Shown here piece after piece: positions 1 through 7,566 of a stretch of 19,217 nt of DNA. The notes beneath the pieces are model-generated. The model was not told the origin of the DNA and searched no databases. It saw only the letters and a list, made by a program, of their open reading frames with translations. Made by a program: the position numbers and the translations under genes. The stretch spans positions 1-19,217 of the forward strand of contig CAYFTG010000024.1 in the NCBI GenBank assembly GCA_964346175.1. Reading direction: 5' to 3'. Origin of the DNA: DTU032 sp964346175. GTDB lineage: Bacteria; Bacillota; Clostridia; Saccharofermentanales; DTU023. Each line of letters begins with the position of its first letter. Positions within the stretch are counted from its first letter, which is position 1.

Positions 1-281
1 TCAGGACAGAATGTATCTTCTACAGGAGTGGGATCAGGAGAAAAATGCTCCCCTGTATAGATAGCCACAGGCACGAGCAAAAGCACAACATAGCGATGAA
101 CAAAATCATTCTCTCTCGCATTGGGTAAAAGTAGGTATTCAAGTATAGCTAATGCACAAGCTAACAACGGTCCTATAGTTATGAGGAAATCTAGGAGAAG
201 CTCGAGAGAAGTCTTTTCTTTCTGTTCCAGTTCTATCAAGCGATCCTTAGTCAGAGTGGTATAAGTTTTAATTGATTCCAT
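1..281 (-). CDS. Partial unrecognised membrane protein (5' portion only)
   Basis: An open frame on the minus strand starts with ATG at 281-279 and runs without a stop through the left edge, giving 93 visible codons; the C-terminus lies outside the window. The N-terminal 30 residues are polar and charged (begins MESIKTYTTL, then a Lys/Glu-rich stretch). Two hydrophobic segments follow, roughly residues 32-52 and 61-75, separated by a short polar loop, so it is probably an integral membrane protein with its N-terminus in the cytoplasm. A near-consensus promoter lies about 50 nt upstream on the same strand, which supports a real gene. The ribosome binding site (AAGAAG) is weak. I do not recognise the family and assign no function. 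Confidence 0.55.
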   Translation of the reverse strand, partial: MESIKTYTTLTKDRLIELEQKEKTSLELLLDFLITIGPLLACALAILEYLLLPNARENDFVHRYVVLLLVPVAIYTGEHFSPDPTPVEDTFCP

Positions 282-327
282 TTTTGCTTCTTATTACTGA
301 GCCGAAGTACCCAGCCTCCCGCACAGA

Positions 328-356
328 ACCTTATTATTCGACTTAGGTATTGTCAA
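328..356 (-). promoter_or_regulatory. Promoter for the leftward partial gene
   Basis: On the minus strand TTGACA (356-351) is followed after exactly 17 bp by TAAGGT (333-328). Transcription would start near 321, about 40 nt before the ATG at 281. The -35 is perfect; the -10 keeps the key first, second and last positions. Confidence 0.5.
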
Positions 357-590
357 ATAGGAAAACCTAATAAATGTAAGCTTGACTAATTTGTGTTTAT
401 GCTCGGTCCGAATGTCCTAGGAGAGAGGAGGTCCGCAGGAAGAAGGATGTGATTGTTGGAATCGGTTTTCGCTGACTAAACAAGATGATTTTTTGATTTT
501 TCAACCGGCCTCAGTCGCATGCTCTCGGCTGCCTTCAGACAAATGCAAAATTCGAAATGATTCACCTAGTGTTAGTATATATATCACAAT
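357..590. other. Gene-free spacer
   Basis: This is most of the divergent intergenic region between the leftward partial gene and the rightward peptidase operon. Purine-rich, Shine-Dalgarno-like runs occur near 419-446, but the only frames behind them stop within a few codons. I see no convincing gene, RNA or terminator here. Confidence 0.5.
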
Positions 591-618
591 CTTATCGGAT
601 TATACTTATCGGATTATA
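591..618. repeat. Perfect tandem repeat of a 14-bp unit at the peptidase promoter
   Basis: The unit cttatcggattata occurs twice in direct succession (591-604 and 605-618). The end of the second copy runs into TATAAT (615-620), a perfect -10 hexamer. The duplication therefore sits exactly where RNA polymerase would bind for the gene starting at 650. It may be a two-site operator or a chance duplication; no good TTGACA-like -35 box is visible at 17 bp, as would fit an activator-dependent promoter. Confidence 0.5.
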
Positions 619-620
619 AT
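615..620 (+). promoter_or_regulatory. Probable -10 box for the peptidase/ABC exporter operon
   Basis: A perfect TATAAT lies 30 nt before the ATG at 650, so transcription would begin near 627. The matching -35 position (about 592-597, TTATCG) is poor and lies inside the 14-bp tandem repeat. The gene has a strong GGGGGAG ribosome binding site (637-643). Confidence 0.4.
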
Positions 621-649
621 TTTATAAAAAGAGGGCGGGGGAGTACTTA

Positions 650-2722
650 ATGAGAACTACAATGGAAACTTTACACGACATACGTGGCGTATCCGGCTTA
701 ACAGCCAATGAAGCAGGAAACGCTGCTGTCTTCGTACGTACGGACATGGATGTGGACGATAACAGCTACAAGAATAATCTCTTCTTGTTGCGCCAAGGCG
801 AGGTCCGCCAACTTACTTCAGGTGGTGAGGAATCTAGCTTTGTGTTTGAAGACAACGAGCATGTTCTCTTCGCTGCTGCACGTTCGAAAAAGGAGAAAGA
901 AGATAAGGAGTCCGGTCTGGCGGAGACGAGCTTTTATCGCATCAATATTGCCGGGGGAGAGGCTGTTCCGGCCTTCAGCCTGCCTCTGAATGTCAACAAA
1001 ATAGAAGCCTTGAGAGAGGGAAAGTATCTCATTGCTGCCACTGTCAGCCAAGACGCTCCTGACCTCTATGAAAAATCTCGTGAAGAGCGCCTTGACTACG
1101 CAAAAAACAAAAAGGACAAGAAATTCTTCCAAGAAGCTGAGCAGATTCCTTTCTGGTTCAATGGCCCGGGCTATTTAGCAGCACAATCGCAACGGCTTTT
1201 TATTTATGACACTGTAGAGTGTGAGACGGGCAAGAAACTACAACCACTCACCGCTGCGGACTATGACATCAGTTCCTATTACTTGCATCCACAGAAAGAG
1301 AAACTCATCTATTTCGGTAATTTCGTAAGCCCGCGAGCACAAACTTACGAAACAGTTTTTGAACTGGATTTACTATCCGGAAAAGAACGCCAGATTGTAA
1401 AAGACGGCCTTCTATCCATCTACAGCGCTTTCTACCGGGACGACAAAATCGCATTGTTTGCTTCGGATATGCAGAAGCAAGGTCTCAACCAAAATACACA
1501 GGTATACGTCTATGACGAGGAAACGTCAGAAGTCAAAACCCTATTAGAACGTGAACTTCAATATGGTAATTCTGTCGGCACAGATGTCAATTATGGGAGT
1601 TCTGCGCAGAGCTTGGTTAAAGATGACTCAATCTACTTCTTAGAGACGAACTGGCACCGCAGTATTTTGATGCGCCTTACTGCCGCGGATACGATCGAAC
1701 CACATGCTATGGTTCAAGGATCTATCACAGGCTTCGCCTTTTTAGATGACGAACTCTACGTCACTGCCTTCCACGACATGCAGGCGGCTGAGCTCTATAA
1801 AGTAGAGCCGTACAGCGAAGAAGTGAGTTCTCAACTCGACTCGGACGCATCAGGTGATGATGCTCCGTTCTTAACCTGGCCCGAAACTAAGGTAGAGAAA
1901 ATTACTTCCTTTAATAGTGAGATCCCCCCTGCCATCGCAATAGAGAGAATCTTGTTTGAGCACGAAAGCCTCAACTTGGAGGGCTTTGTCCTGCTCCCAC
2001 CCGCAGCTAGAGAGGCTGGCGCCAAAACCTTCCCGGCGATTCTAGATATCCATGGCGGCCCCAAGACTGTCTACGGTGATATATATTTTCACGAAATGCA
2101 ATTCTGGGCCTCAGAAGGTTATATTGTGATCTTTACGAACCCGCGCGGTTCCGACGGCCGCAATGATGCTTTCTCAGATATCCGCGGTGACTACGGTGGC
2201 CGCGACTTCCGCGATATTATGGCTTTTGTTGACGAGAGCCTGCAACGTTATCCGCAGATAGATCCGGAACGTGTCGGCGTGACCGGTGGTTCGTACGGCG
2301 GCTTTATGACGAATTGGATCGTGACCCACACCGATCGCTTCAAGGCGGCAGCGACGCAGCGCTCCATCAGCAACTGGACCTCCTTCTACGGTGTGAGCGA
2401 CATCGGTTTCCGTTTCGCTTTTGATCAAAACAATACTTCTTGGGAAGATGAAGATGCCTTCTCAGTCCTCTGGGATCGTTCGCCCTTAAAGTATATCCGC
2501 AACGCGAAAACACCTACCCTCGTCCTACATTCCGATGAGGACTACCGCTGCCCGCTAGAACAAGGCGTACAGTTTTTCACCGGCTTAGTAGATTTTGGAG
2601 TGCCGGCGAAACTAATTGTTTTCAATAAAGAAACCCATGAACTATCCCGTTCAGGAAAACCGAAAGGACGTAAAAAGCGTTTACATGAAATAACGCAGTG
2701 GTTTGAAAAATATGTCAGATGA
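650..2722 (+). CDS. S9-family serine peptidase (prolyl oligopeptidase / acylaminoacyl-peptidase type)
   Basis: This 690-residue protein has the two-part layout of S9 peptidases: an N-terminal beta-propeller-like region (about 1-430) and a C-terminal alpha/beta-hydrolase domain (about 440-690). The nucleophile elbow is GGSYGG, with Ser548. The probable catalytic Asp631 lies in HSDEDYRCP and His663 in KETHELSRSGKPKGR, which is the usual order and spacing for acylaminoacyl-peptidase-like enzymes. The oxyanion-hole region DIHGGPKTVYG precedes the Ser. There is no signal peptide, so a cytoplasmic enzyme trimming short or N-acylated peptides is likely. The ATG at 650 has a strong GGGGGAG site. Its 3' end overlaps the start of the membrane fusion protein gene by 11 bp, so it heads the exporter operon. 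The family is secure; the substrate is unknown. Confidence 0.9.
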   Translation: MRTTMETLHDIRGVSGLTANEAGNAAVFVRTDMDVDDNSYKNNLFLLRQGEVRQLTSGGEESSFVFEDNEHVLFAAARSKKEKEDKESGLAETSFYRINIAGGEAVPAFSLPLNVNKIEALREGKYLIAATVSQDAPDLYEKSREERLDYAKNKKDKKFFQEAEQIPFWFNGPGYLAAQSQRLFIYDTVECETGKKLQPLTAADYDISSYYLHPQKEKLIYFGNFVSPRAQTYETVFELDLLSGKERQIVKDGLLSIYSAFYRDDKIALFASDMQKQGLNQNTQVYVYDEETSEVKTLLERELQYGNSVGTDVNYGSSAQSLVKDDSIYFLETNWHRSILMRLTAADTIEPHAMVQGSITGFAFLDDELYVTAFHDMQAAELYKVEPYSEEVSSQLDSDASGDDAPFLTWPETKVEKITSFNSEIPPAIAIERILFEHESLNLEGFVLLPPAAREAGAKTFPAILDIHGGPKTVYGDIYFHEMQFWASEGYIVIFTNPRGSDGRNDAFSDIRGDYGGRDFRDIMAFVDESLQRYPQIDPERVGVTGGSYGGFMTNWIVTHTDRFKAAATQRSISNWTSFYGVSDIGFRFAFDQNNTSWEDEDAFSVLWDRSPLKYIRNAKTPTLVLHSDEDYRCPLEQGVQFFTGLVDFGVPAKLIVFNKETHELSRSGKPKGRKKRLHEITQWFEKYVR

Positions 2723-4562
2723 TATAAATAATAGAAAAAAAGAAGATTTGTTAAAAAAACCGCGACTACGCTGGCTTAAGAGGTTAATTATCCTCGGGCT
2801 GGTGGTCCTGCTTATTGTCGGGCTCTGGCGATTCTTTACACCGGAAGAACTCGTTTCTGTTTATCAGCTGGGACAAGTCAGCGAGCAGGATATGACAGAG
2901 ACACTATCTTTGAGTGGAACTGTGAGTCCATCCAAAACTCAAGAAATCCCATATCAGAACATTCCTGTACAGCGCATCCTTGTTCAGCCCGGTGATCGCG
3001 TCCAGAAGGGCGATCGTCTATTACTCTACGATCTTACTACCCTCAGAGTCGATTTAAACGAACTGGAAGATAGGCGGGATGAGGCAGTTTTGGCCTTGGA
3101 GAAATCTCAAGAAGAGGCCATGGAACTGATGGCGGGCATGGAAGGACTTTCCATGAATGAGCTTTCCACTCAGCTGGCGACGATGACAGGCGATTTAACC
3201 AGCGGCTTGGGGCAGCTGGCCAACGGTATGCTCAGTATCGGAAATCCCTTCCAGCAATTAGTGGATCAGTTTAGCGCAGTTGACCTAGCCGAATTAAATC
3301 GTCTTGTTGATCTGATGGAAGATCTCAATGCTAGAGGCGAAGAGCTCTTGGAAGTCCTCACCGATCCGCAAGTGCAAGAAGATTTGCAAACTTCATTAGA
3401 AGAGCTGGAGGCGAGATTGCAGGAACTGCAAGAAGACTTAGATGGTCTATTGGATCAGCTCCCGCTTCCCGGAGAGGGCGAGACATTGCCTACATTGCCA
3501 ACAATTCCCGGCACAGATCCGACACAAACGACTACTGGAGAAGACAGCACGACCACCACGACCACCACTCCTACTACTACCACCATTCCTGAGACGACTG
3601 GAGAAGCCGGGCCTCAGGCAGCGTTCAAAGATGATTCTCAGACTTTCCTTGCTCTGGCGGCCGCACCCGCCGTGCCGGAACAGGTAAACCTACTGTCGCT
3701 TACAAGCACGACCACGACACCGGAGGTGGACTTTACGCTCTTATCCAACGGGGACCTAGATTTGAGCCAAGAAGATTTACTGATTTTGATGCAGCAGCTG
3801 CAGTCCGTCCCCGGAGGCAGTGATCTGTTGGACACGTATTCGCAAGGAGCGGAACTTCTGGCTATGCTTGATAATCAAATCAAAGGTCTGGAAGAAAACA
3901 TCGAGACAGCCTCTAAACATGAAGTAGCGGAATTTGATGCTCTAGTGTCTCAAACTCAACGTGATCTTAATGATTTGAATAGCAATCAGCCATTAATCGA
4001 ACTCTATGATGAAACTGAACCGCTGGTGCATTCCCGAGTCAATCGCAGAGATGCACTCTTGCTAGAAACGGGACAAACAGTGATGTATACGACGGACAAT
4101 TTGCAACTGCAAGGAGAACTTGTTTTCAAGTCGCCAATTGCCACCACTACACCGGCGTATTCTTCAGGTCAGACAAGTGACATGTTGTCACAATTTATGA
4201 GCGGCGATCAGTCGTCTTTATTGACATCAGAGCCTAGGGTAGACATAGAGTTAACTATTGTAGGGGACGATTTGGATAAGATAATTTTCGGTTTTGATAT
4301 TTCTTATGAAATCGAGATAGAAAAAAGAGAAAACGTTTTGGCCGTACCCTCTGAAAGTTTAATCGCAGAGCGAGGACTGAATTACGTTTACGTGGCTAAT
4401 GATGACAACACTTTTACACTGCGTCCTGTGGAAACGGGAATCGTAACACACACTTATGCAGAGCTTCTTTCAGGCTTGGAGGCCGGTGACTGGGTGCTAC
4501 TCAATCCTCCGTCCTCGATTCAGGAAGGCGTGCGTTACAATGTTGAACGACAGGGAGAGTGA
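2712..4562 (+). CDS. MacA-like membrane fusion protein (HlyD/RND-MFP family) with Thr-rich insert
   Basis: This is the accessory subunit of a MacB-type ABC exporter; 616 aa if translation begins at the ATG at 2712 (a TTG at 2703 would add three residues). A basic N-terminus is followed by one membrane anchor (about 22-39). A half biotinyl-lipoyl domain comes next (VQRILVQPGDRVQKGDRLLLYD), then a long Glu/Leu-rich helical region. A Thr/Pro-rich low-complexity stretch (about 262-300) and a second helical region follow, and the C-terminus is of the beta-barrel and membrane-proximal type (LAVPSESLIAERGLNYVYV). Family members are usually about 370-450 aa, so the central hairpin is greatly enlarged. 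The start overlaps the peptidase gene and has no clear ribosome site, which suggests translational coupling. It overlaps the ATPase gene by 4 bp. The family is well supported; the cargo is unknown. Confidence 0.85.
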   Translation: MSDDINNRKKEDLLKKPRLRWLKRLIILGLVVLLIVGLWRFFTPEELVSVYQLGQVSEQDMTETLSLSGTVSPSKTQEIPYQNIPVQRILVQPGDRVQKGDRLLLYDLTTLRVDLNELEDRRDEAVLALEKSQEEAMELMAGMEGLSMNELSTQLATMTGDLTSGLGQLANGMLSIGNPFQQLVDQFSAVDLAELNRLVDLMEDLNARGEELLEVLTDPQVQEDLQTSLEELEARLQELQEDLDGLLDQLPLPGEGETLPTLPTIPGTDPTQTTTGEDSTTTTTTTPTTTTIPETTGEAGPQAAFKDDSQTFLALAAAPAVPEQVNLLSLTSTTTTPEVDFTLLSNGDLDLSQEDLLILMQQLQSVPGGSDLLDTYSQGAELLAMLDNQIKGLEENIETASKHEVAEFDALVSQTQRDLNDLNSNQPLIELYDETEPLVHSRVNRRDALLLETGQTVMYTTDNLQLQGELVFKSPIATTTPAYSSGQTSDMLSQFMSGDQSSLLTSEPRVDIELTIVGDDLDKIIFGFDISYEIEIEKRENVLAVPSESLIAERGLNYVYVANDDNTFTLRPVETGIVTHTYAELLSGLEAGDWVLLNPPSSIQEGVRYNVERQGE

Positions 4563-5281
4563 ATACTTTGCAGGAAACTGTCATCAAAATGCGGGATGTG
4601 CGCAAAATCTACCGTAGCACAACAATCGAATATGAAGCCCTCCGCGGTGTTGACCTAGACATCACTGCGGGGGAATTCGTTTCCATTATGGGACCTTCGG
4701 GTTCCGGCAAAACCACTTTGATGAATATTATTGGTCTCCTTGATGATTTGAGTGGCGGATCTTATGAGCTGCAGGGTATCAACGCCTCTCAGCTTAGTGA
4801 CAACAGTCGTGCCATGATTCGAAATCGTACAATAGGCTTTATTTTCCAAGCCTTCAATCTTTTGCCTCAGATGAATTTGATCGATAATGTCGCTTTGCCC
4901 ATGCTCTATGCTGGAGTCTCCACGAGGGAACGCCGGGAGAGGGCGCGGGAAGCGTTGCGCCACGTAAATCTGGAGAGGTGGAGTCATCACAGTCCAGGTG
5001 AGATTTCGGCAGGACAGCAACAGCGGGTTGCGGTCGCACGTGCGATGGTGATGCGCCCTGCGATTTTACTGGCGGACGAGCCTACAGGTAACCTTGATTC
5101 CAAGGCTAGGGATTCGGTGATGGGACTTTTTCACGACTTGCATACTTTGGGAGTAACGGTAATTATTATCACGCACGACATATCTGTTGCTCACCATGCG
5201 GATCGCCTCATTGAAATCTTCGACGGTCAAATCAGTCAAGATACGCTCTTGACTGATGAGCTGAGAAAAGAGCAATTATGA
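4559..5281 (+). CDS. ABC transporter ATP-binding protein (MacB/LolD type)
   Basis: This 240-aa nucleotide-binding protein powers the exporter encoded with it. Visible motifs are Walker A GPSGSGKT (45-52), Q-loop Gln97 (FIFQAFNLLP), Walker B ILLADEP (169-175, catalytic Glu174), D-loop NLD (178-180) and H-loop His206 (IIITHD). The signature reads ISAGQQQR (149-156) instead of the usual LSGGQQQR: Gly is replaced by Ala and Leu by Ile. The DNA is unambiguous (atttcggcaggacag). Start is GTG at 4559, whose GTGA overlaps the stop of the preceding gene; a GGGAG sequence lies immediately upstream. The 3' end overlaps the permease by ATGA. It belongs to the lipoprotein/macrolide/peptide export subfamily; the specificity cannot be read from the sequence. 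Confidence 0.93.
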   Translation: MNTLQETVIKMRDVRKIYRSTTIEYEALRGVDLDITAGEFVSIMGPSGSGKTTLMNIIGLLDDLSGGSYELQGINASQLSDNSRAMIRNRTIGFIFQAFNLLPQMNLIDNVALPMLYAGVSTRERRERAREALRHVNLERWSHHSPGEISAGQQQRVAVARAMVMRPAILLADEPTGNLDSKARDSVMGLFHDLHTLGVTVIIITHDISVAHHADRLIEIFDGQISQDTLLTDELRKEQL

Positions 5282-6492
5282 TTAGAGAACGTATCAGCAA
5301 TGCTTGGCAAATGCTTATGGGCAACAAGGGGCGCTCCATTCTGACGATGCTGGGAATCATTGTGGGTATTGCCTCCGTAATTACTGTGGTAGCGGTCGGC
5401 GAAGGCGCCAAGGATGCAGTCTTGGGGCAATTCGATCAAGTGGGAGCGTCATCGCTTTTGGTTGCTGTTTCATCCGGACAGGCCTCGGAAAACGACTATC
5501 TGACGGCAGAAGATGTTGAGGCTGTGCGAGACTCAGTTCCGGATTTGCGTTTTATCTCTGTGGATTATCAGCTGGTTGCTAGGACAGATCAAAGTGGTGA
5601 AAATTCAACGGTTTTCATCACAGGGATCGATCAGGATTGGATGCGAATCTCTAATTTGACCATGACGGATGGCAGACAGTTTTCGCTGCCTGAGATTGAG
5701 CGCAGTGCTCCCGTGATTATATTGGAAGGAGAAACTGCTAAGCGACTTTATCCCGGGCGTTCTCCGGTTGGTGAGAAAGTGGAGATAAATCGCAGGGGAC
5801 ACTTGCTGGAGGTCGAGATTATTGGCGTCGGTAATAGTCTCGTCTCGCAAATGTCCGGCTTAACAGGAGCTGAGATTGAACGTCCCGTTATTGCCTATAT
5901 GCCTCTGAATACAGCTATTGATTTCGGTGGAGGGGAGCCCCGTTTTTCCTTTATTTTAGCGATGGCAGAATCTCCGGAACGTCTGGCTGAGACCGGCAAT
6001 CAGATAGTGCAAATACTCGAACACAGGCACGGCAATCAGGGCGAAAATATGTACAGCGTGACCGAGACAGCTCAGCTCTTAGAGCAGGCTGACATGGTGG
6101 CTGATATCTTTACAAACTTCATTACGATTGTGGCTGCGATATCCCTACTTGTCGGCGGAATCGGTGTTATGAACATAATGTTGGTTTCTGTTACGGAGAG
6201 AACGCGAGAGATCGGTTTGCGCAAGGCTCTGGGTGCCACTACCAGCGATATTATGTGGCAGTTTTTGGTTGAGTCAGGTATCCTGACTTTTAGTGGCGGT
6301 GTTTTGGGGATAATCTTGGGTACGCTTCTGGCGCGAGTGTTCAGCTATTACATCGGCTTTACACCGCTTGTGGATTTCCGGACTGTAGTTATTGCTGTTT
6401 TGTTCTCTACTGCGATTGGCTTGTTTTTCGGTCTTTATCCGGCGAGAAAAGCTGCGCAGCTTTCGCCGATCGACGCTCTAAGGCGGGAATAG
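5278..6492 (+). CDS. MacB/FtsX-type ABC transporter permease
   Basis: This 404-residue membrane subunit has the standard MacB core layout. The first membrane helix (about 20-41, GRSILTMLGIIVGIASVITV) is preceded by a cytoplasmic amphipathic N-terminus. A large extracytoplasmic domain (about 45-270) follows, then three helices near 277-305, 334-356 and 369-388, ending in the conserved tail YPARKAAQLSPIDALRRE. The conserved RTREIGLRKALGA segment after helix 2 is present. No ATPase domain is fused, unlike E. coli MacB, so it needs the adjacent ATPase. The ATG overlaps the ATPase stop (ATGA). With the fusion protein it forms a MacAB-like mechanotransmission exporter. No terminator is visible behind it. 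The cargo is unknown; antimicrobial peptides or lipopeptides are typical for the family. Confidence 0.92.
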   Translation: MIRERISNAWQMLMGNKGRSILTMLGIIVGIASVITVVAVGEGAKDAVLGQFDQVGASSLLVAVSSGQASENDYLTAEDVEAVRDSVPDLRFISVDYQLVARTDQSGENSTVFITGIDQDWMRISNLTMTDGRQFSLPEIERSAPVIILEGETAKRLYPGRSPVGEKVEINRRGHLLEVEIIGVGNSLVSQMSGLTGAEIERPVIAYMPLNTAIDFGGGEPRFSFILAMAESPERLAETGNQIVQILEHRHGNQGENMYSVTETAQLLEQADMVADIFTNFITIVAAISLLVGGIGVMNIMLVSVTERTREIGLRKALGATTSDIMWQFLVESGILTFSGGVLGIILGTLLARVFSYYIGFTPLVDFRTVVIAVLFSTAIGLFFGLYPARKAAQLSPIDALRRE

Positions 6493-6592
6493 AGTCGTAA
6501 TAGGGGAATAAGAGTGCAATTGTTATATCTAAGTCTAGATTCGTGTGCTAGAATTTTTTACTGAAGTAGTCAGACTAATAGTCCGGAGTTGC

Positions 6593-7366
6593 ATGATCGA
6601 CAACAAATTAAGTCTCAGAAGAGCAAATATTTTCATAGAATCTGCTTCAGCACTATATGCGTGTATAAGGCGACGCCGTTTTCAACGTAGCCTAGTATTT
6701 GTTGTATTTGTCTTATTCCTGCTCTCCACGTACCTGATCTTCCGTTTCTGGGGAGGTGAGGTCTTCCGCTTTATTACTGATCCGGAGCGTGTCAGAGCAT
6801 ATGTCGCAGAAAATCCGATATTGAGCCGTCTTTTCTTCATAGGGATAACCTTCATTCAGGTAATCTTTGCTTTTATACCGGGAGAGCCTGTTGAGATTGG
6901 TGCGGGTTACGCTTTTGGCGGCATTGAAGGAGCGATCGTTTCACTCGTCGGCATACTCTTGGCGAGTATCCTGATTTTCAAAACCGTGCGACGTTACGGC
7001 CGGCCGGTGGTGGAGCTATTTTTTACGTCGGAGCAGATTGATTCTGTAAAATTCCTGCAAAGACCGAAGGACGTGACAATCCTTACATTTGTGATTTTTC
7101 TTATCCCGGGAACCCCGAAAGATATTTTGACTTATCTGGCAGGTTTGACCCCAATCACCATGAAATCTTGGCTGATTATTACGACAGTCGGGCGCTTACC
7201 CTCTGTAATAACATCGACTGTCAGCGGTAGCCTGCTCAACTCCGAAAAATATGTACAGGCAATAATCATTTTTGCTCTGACCGTTGTTCTGGCTTTTATT
7301 GGAATGATGATTTACAGACGGATTAATAAAGATGCCGAAGAGAACGGAGAAACGGAACCCTTATAG
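6593..7366 (+). CDS. VTT-domain (TVP38/TMEM64, DedA-like) membrane protein
   Basis: This is a 257-aa integral membrane protein of the TVP38/TMEM64 (SNARE-associated/VTT) family, whose bacterial DedA relatives are linked to lipid-carrier flipping and membrane homeostasis. A basic N-terminus precedes a first helix (about 34-52). The two diagnostic re-entrant motifs are visible: IPGEPVEIGAGYAFGG (around Pro96-Pro99) and LIPGTPKDILTYLAGL (Pro172-Pro175). A last helix near 225-245 is followed by an acidic tail. I chose the ATG at 6593 because GGAG lies 4 nt upstream; a GTG at 6545 would add 16 residues but has no ribosome site. It lies about 100 bp after the permease with no terminator between, so it probably belongs to the same transcript. 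The substrate is not predictable. Confidence 0.82.
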   Translation: MIDNKLSLRRANIFIESASALYACIRRRRFQRSLVFVVFVLFLLSTYLIFRFWGGEVFRFITDPERVRAYVAENPILSRLFFIGITFIQVIFAFIPGEPVEIGAGYAFGGIEGAIVSLVGILLASILIFKTVRRYGRPVVELFFTSEQIDSVKFLQRPKDVTILTFVIFLIPGTPKDILTYLAGLTPITMKSWLIITTVGRLPSVITSTVSGSLLNSEKYVQAIIIFALTVVLAFIGMMIYRRINKDAEENGETEPL

Positions 7367-7463
7367 CCCAATAGGCATTTGGTTGAAGATTCACATTTAA
7401 TAGATCATTCATTAGGCAAGTGGGAGAATTTGGCTAAAAGGCACAGGCAGAAAGTCGGTCAGC

Positions 7464-7493
7464 TTTACAAAGAAGGTAAAAATGACGTATATT
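7464..7493 (+). promoter_or_regulatory. Promoter for the yge-type operon
   Basis: TTTACA (7464-7469, five of six consensus bases) and TATATT (7488-7493) are separated by 18 bp. Transcription would begin near 7500, placing the candidate operator at 7506-7521 just downstream of the start point and leaving a leader of about 65 nt before the ATG at 7567. Confidence 0.45.
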
Positions 7494-7505
7494 AGTTGTA
7501 ATTGC

Positions 7506-7521
7506 GTTTGGTTCCGAAAAC
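7506..7521 (+). promoter_or_regulatory. Candidate operator, motif copy 1
   Basis: The sequence gtttggttccgaaaac is an imperfect inverted repeat (gttt at one end, aaac at the other). It shares GTTnnGTTCCGnAA with the perfect inverted repeat upstream of ygeW (9281-9295). It lies at the predicted transcription start of the operon, a usual place for a repressor site. The regulator is unknown; the ModE-like protein encoded at the end of the operon is one candidate. Confidence 0.35.
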
Positions 7522-7566
7522 ATAAATCCAGACAAAATAATTTAAAAACTTAATAAGGAGTGAACA

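Noticed and set aside
419..490. Purine-rich Shine-Dalgarno-like runs (aggagagaggaggtcc, aggaagaagg) in the left spacer
   Set aside because: The start codons behind them lead to stops at once or within about nine codons, and no homology is evident.
7430..7495. Tiny frame (TTG start, 21 aa, basic: begins MAKRHRQKVG) with GGGAG upstream
   Set aside because: Too short to judge, TTG start, and it lies upstream of and across the predicted promoter (7464-7493), so it would not be on the operon transcript. Kept here only because the ribosome site looks good.
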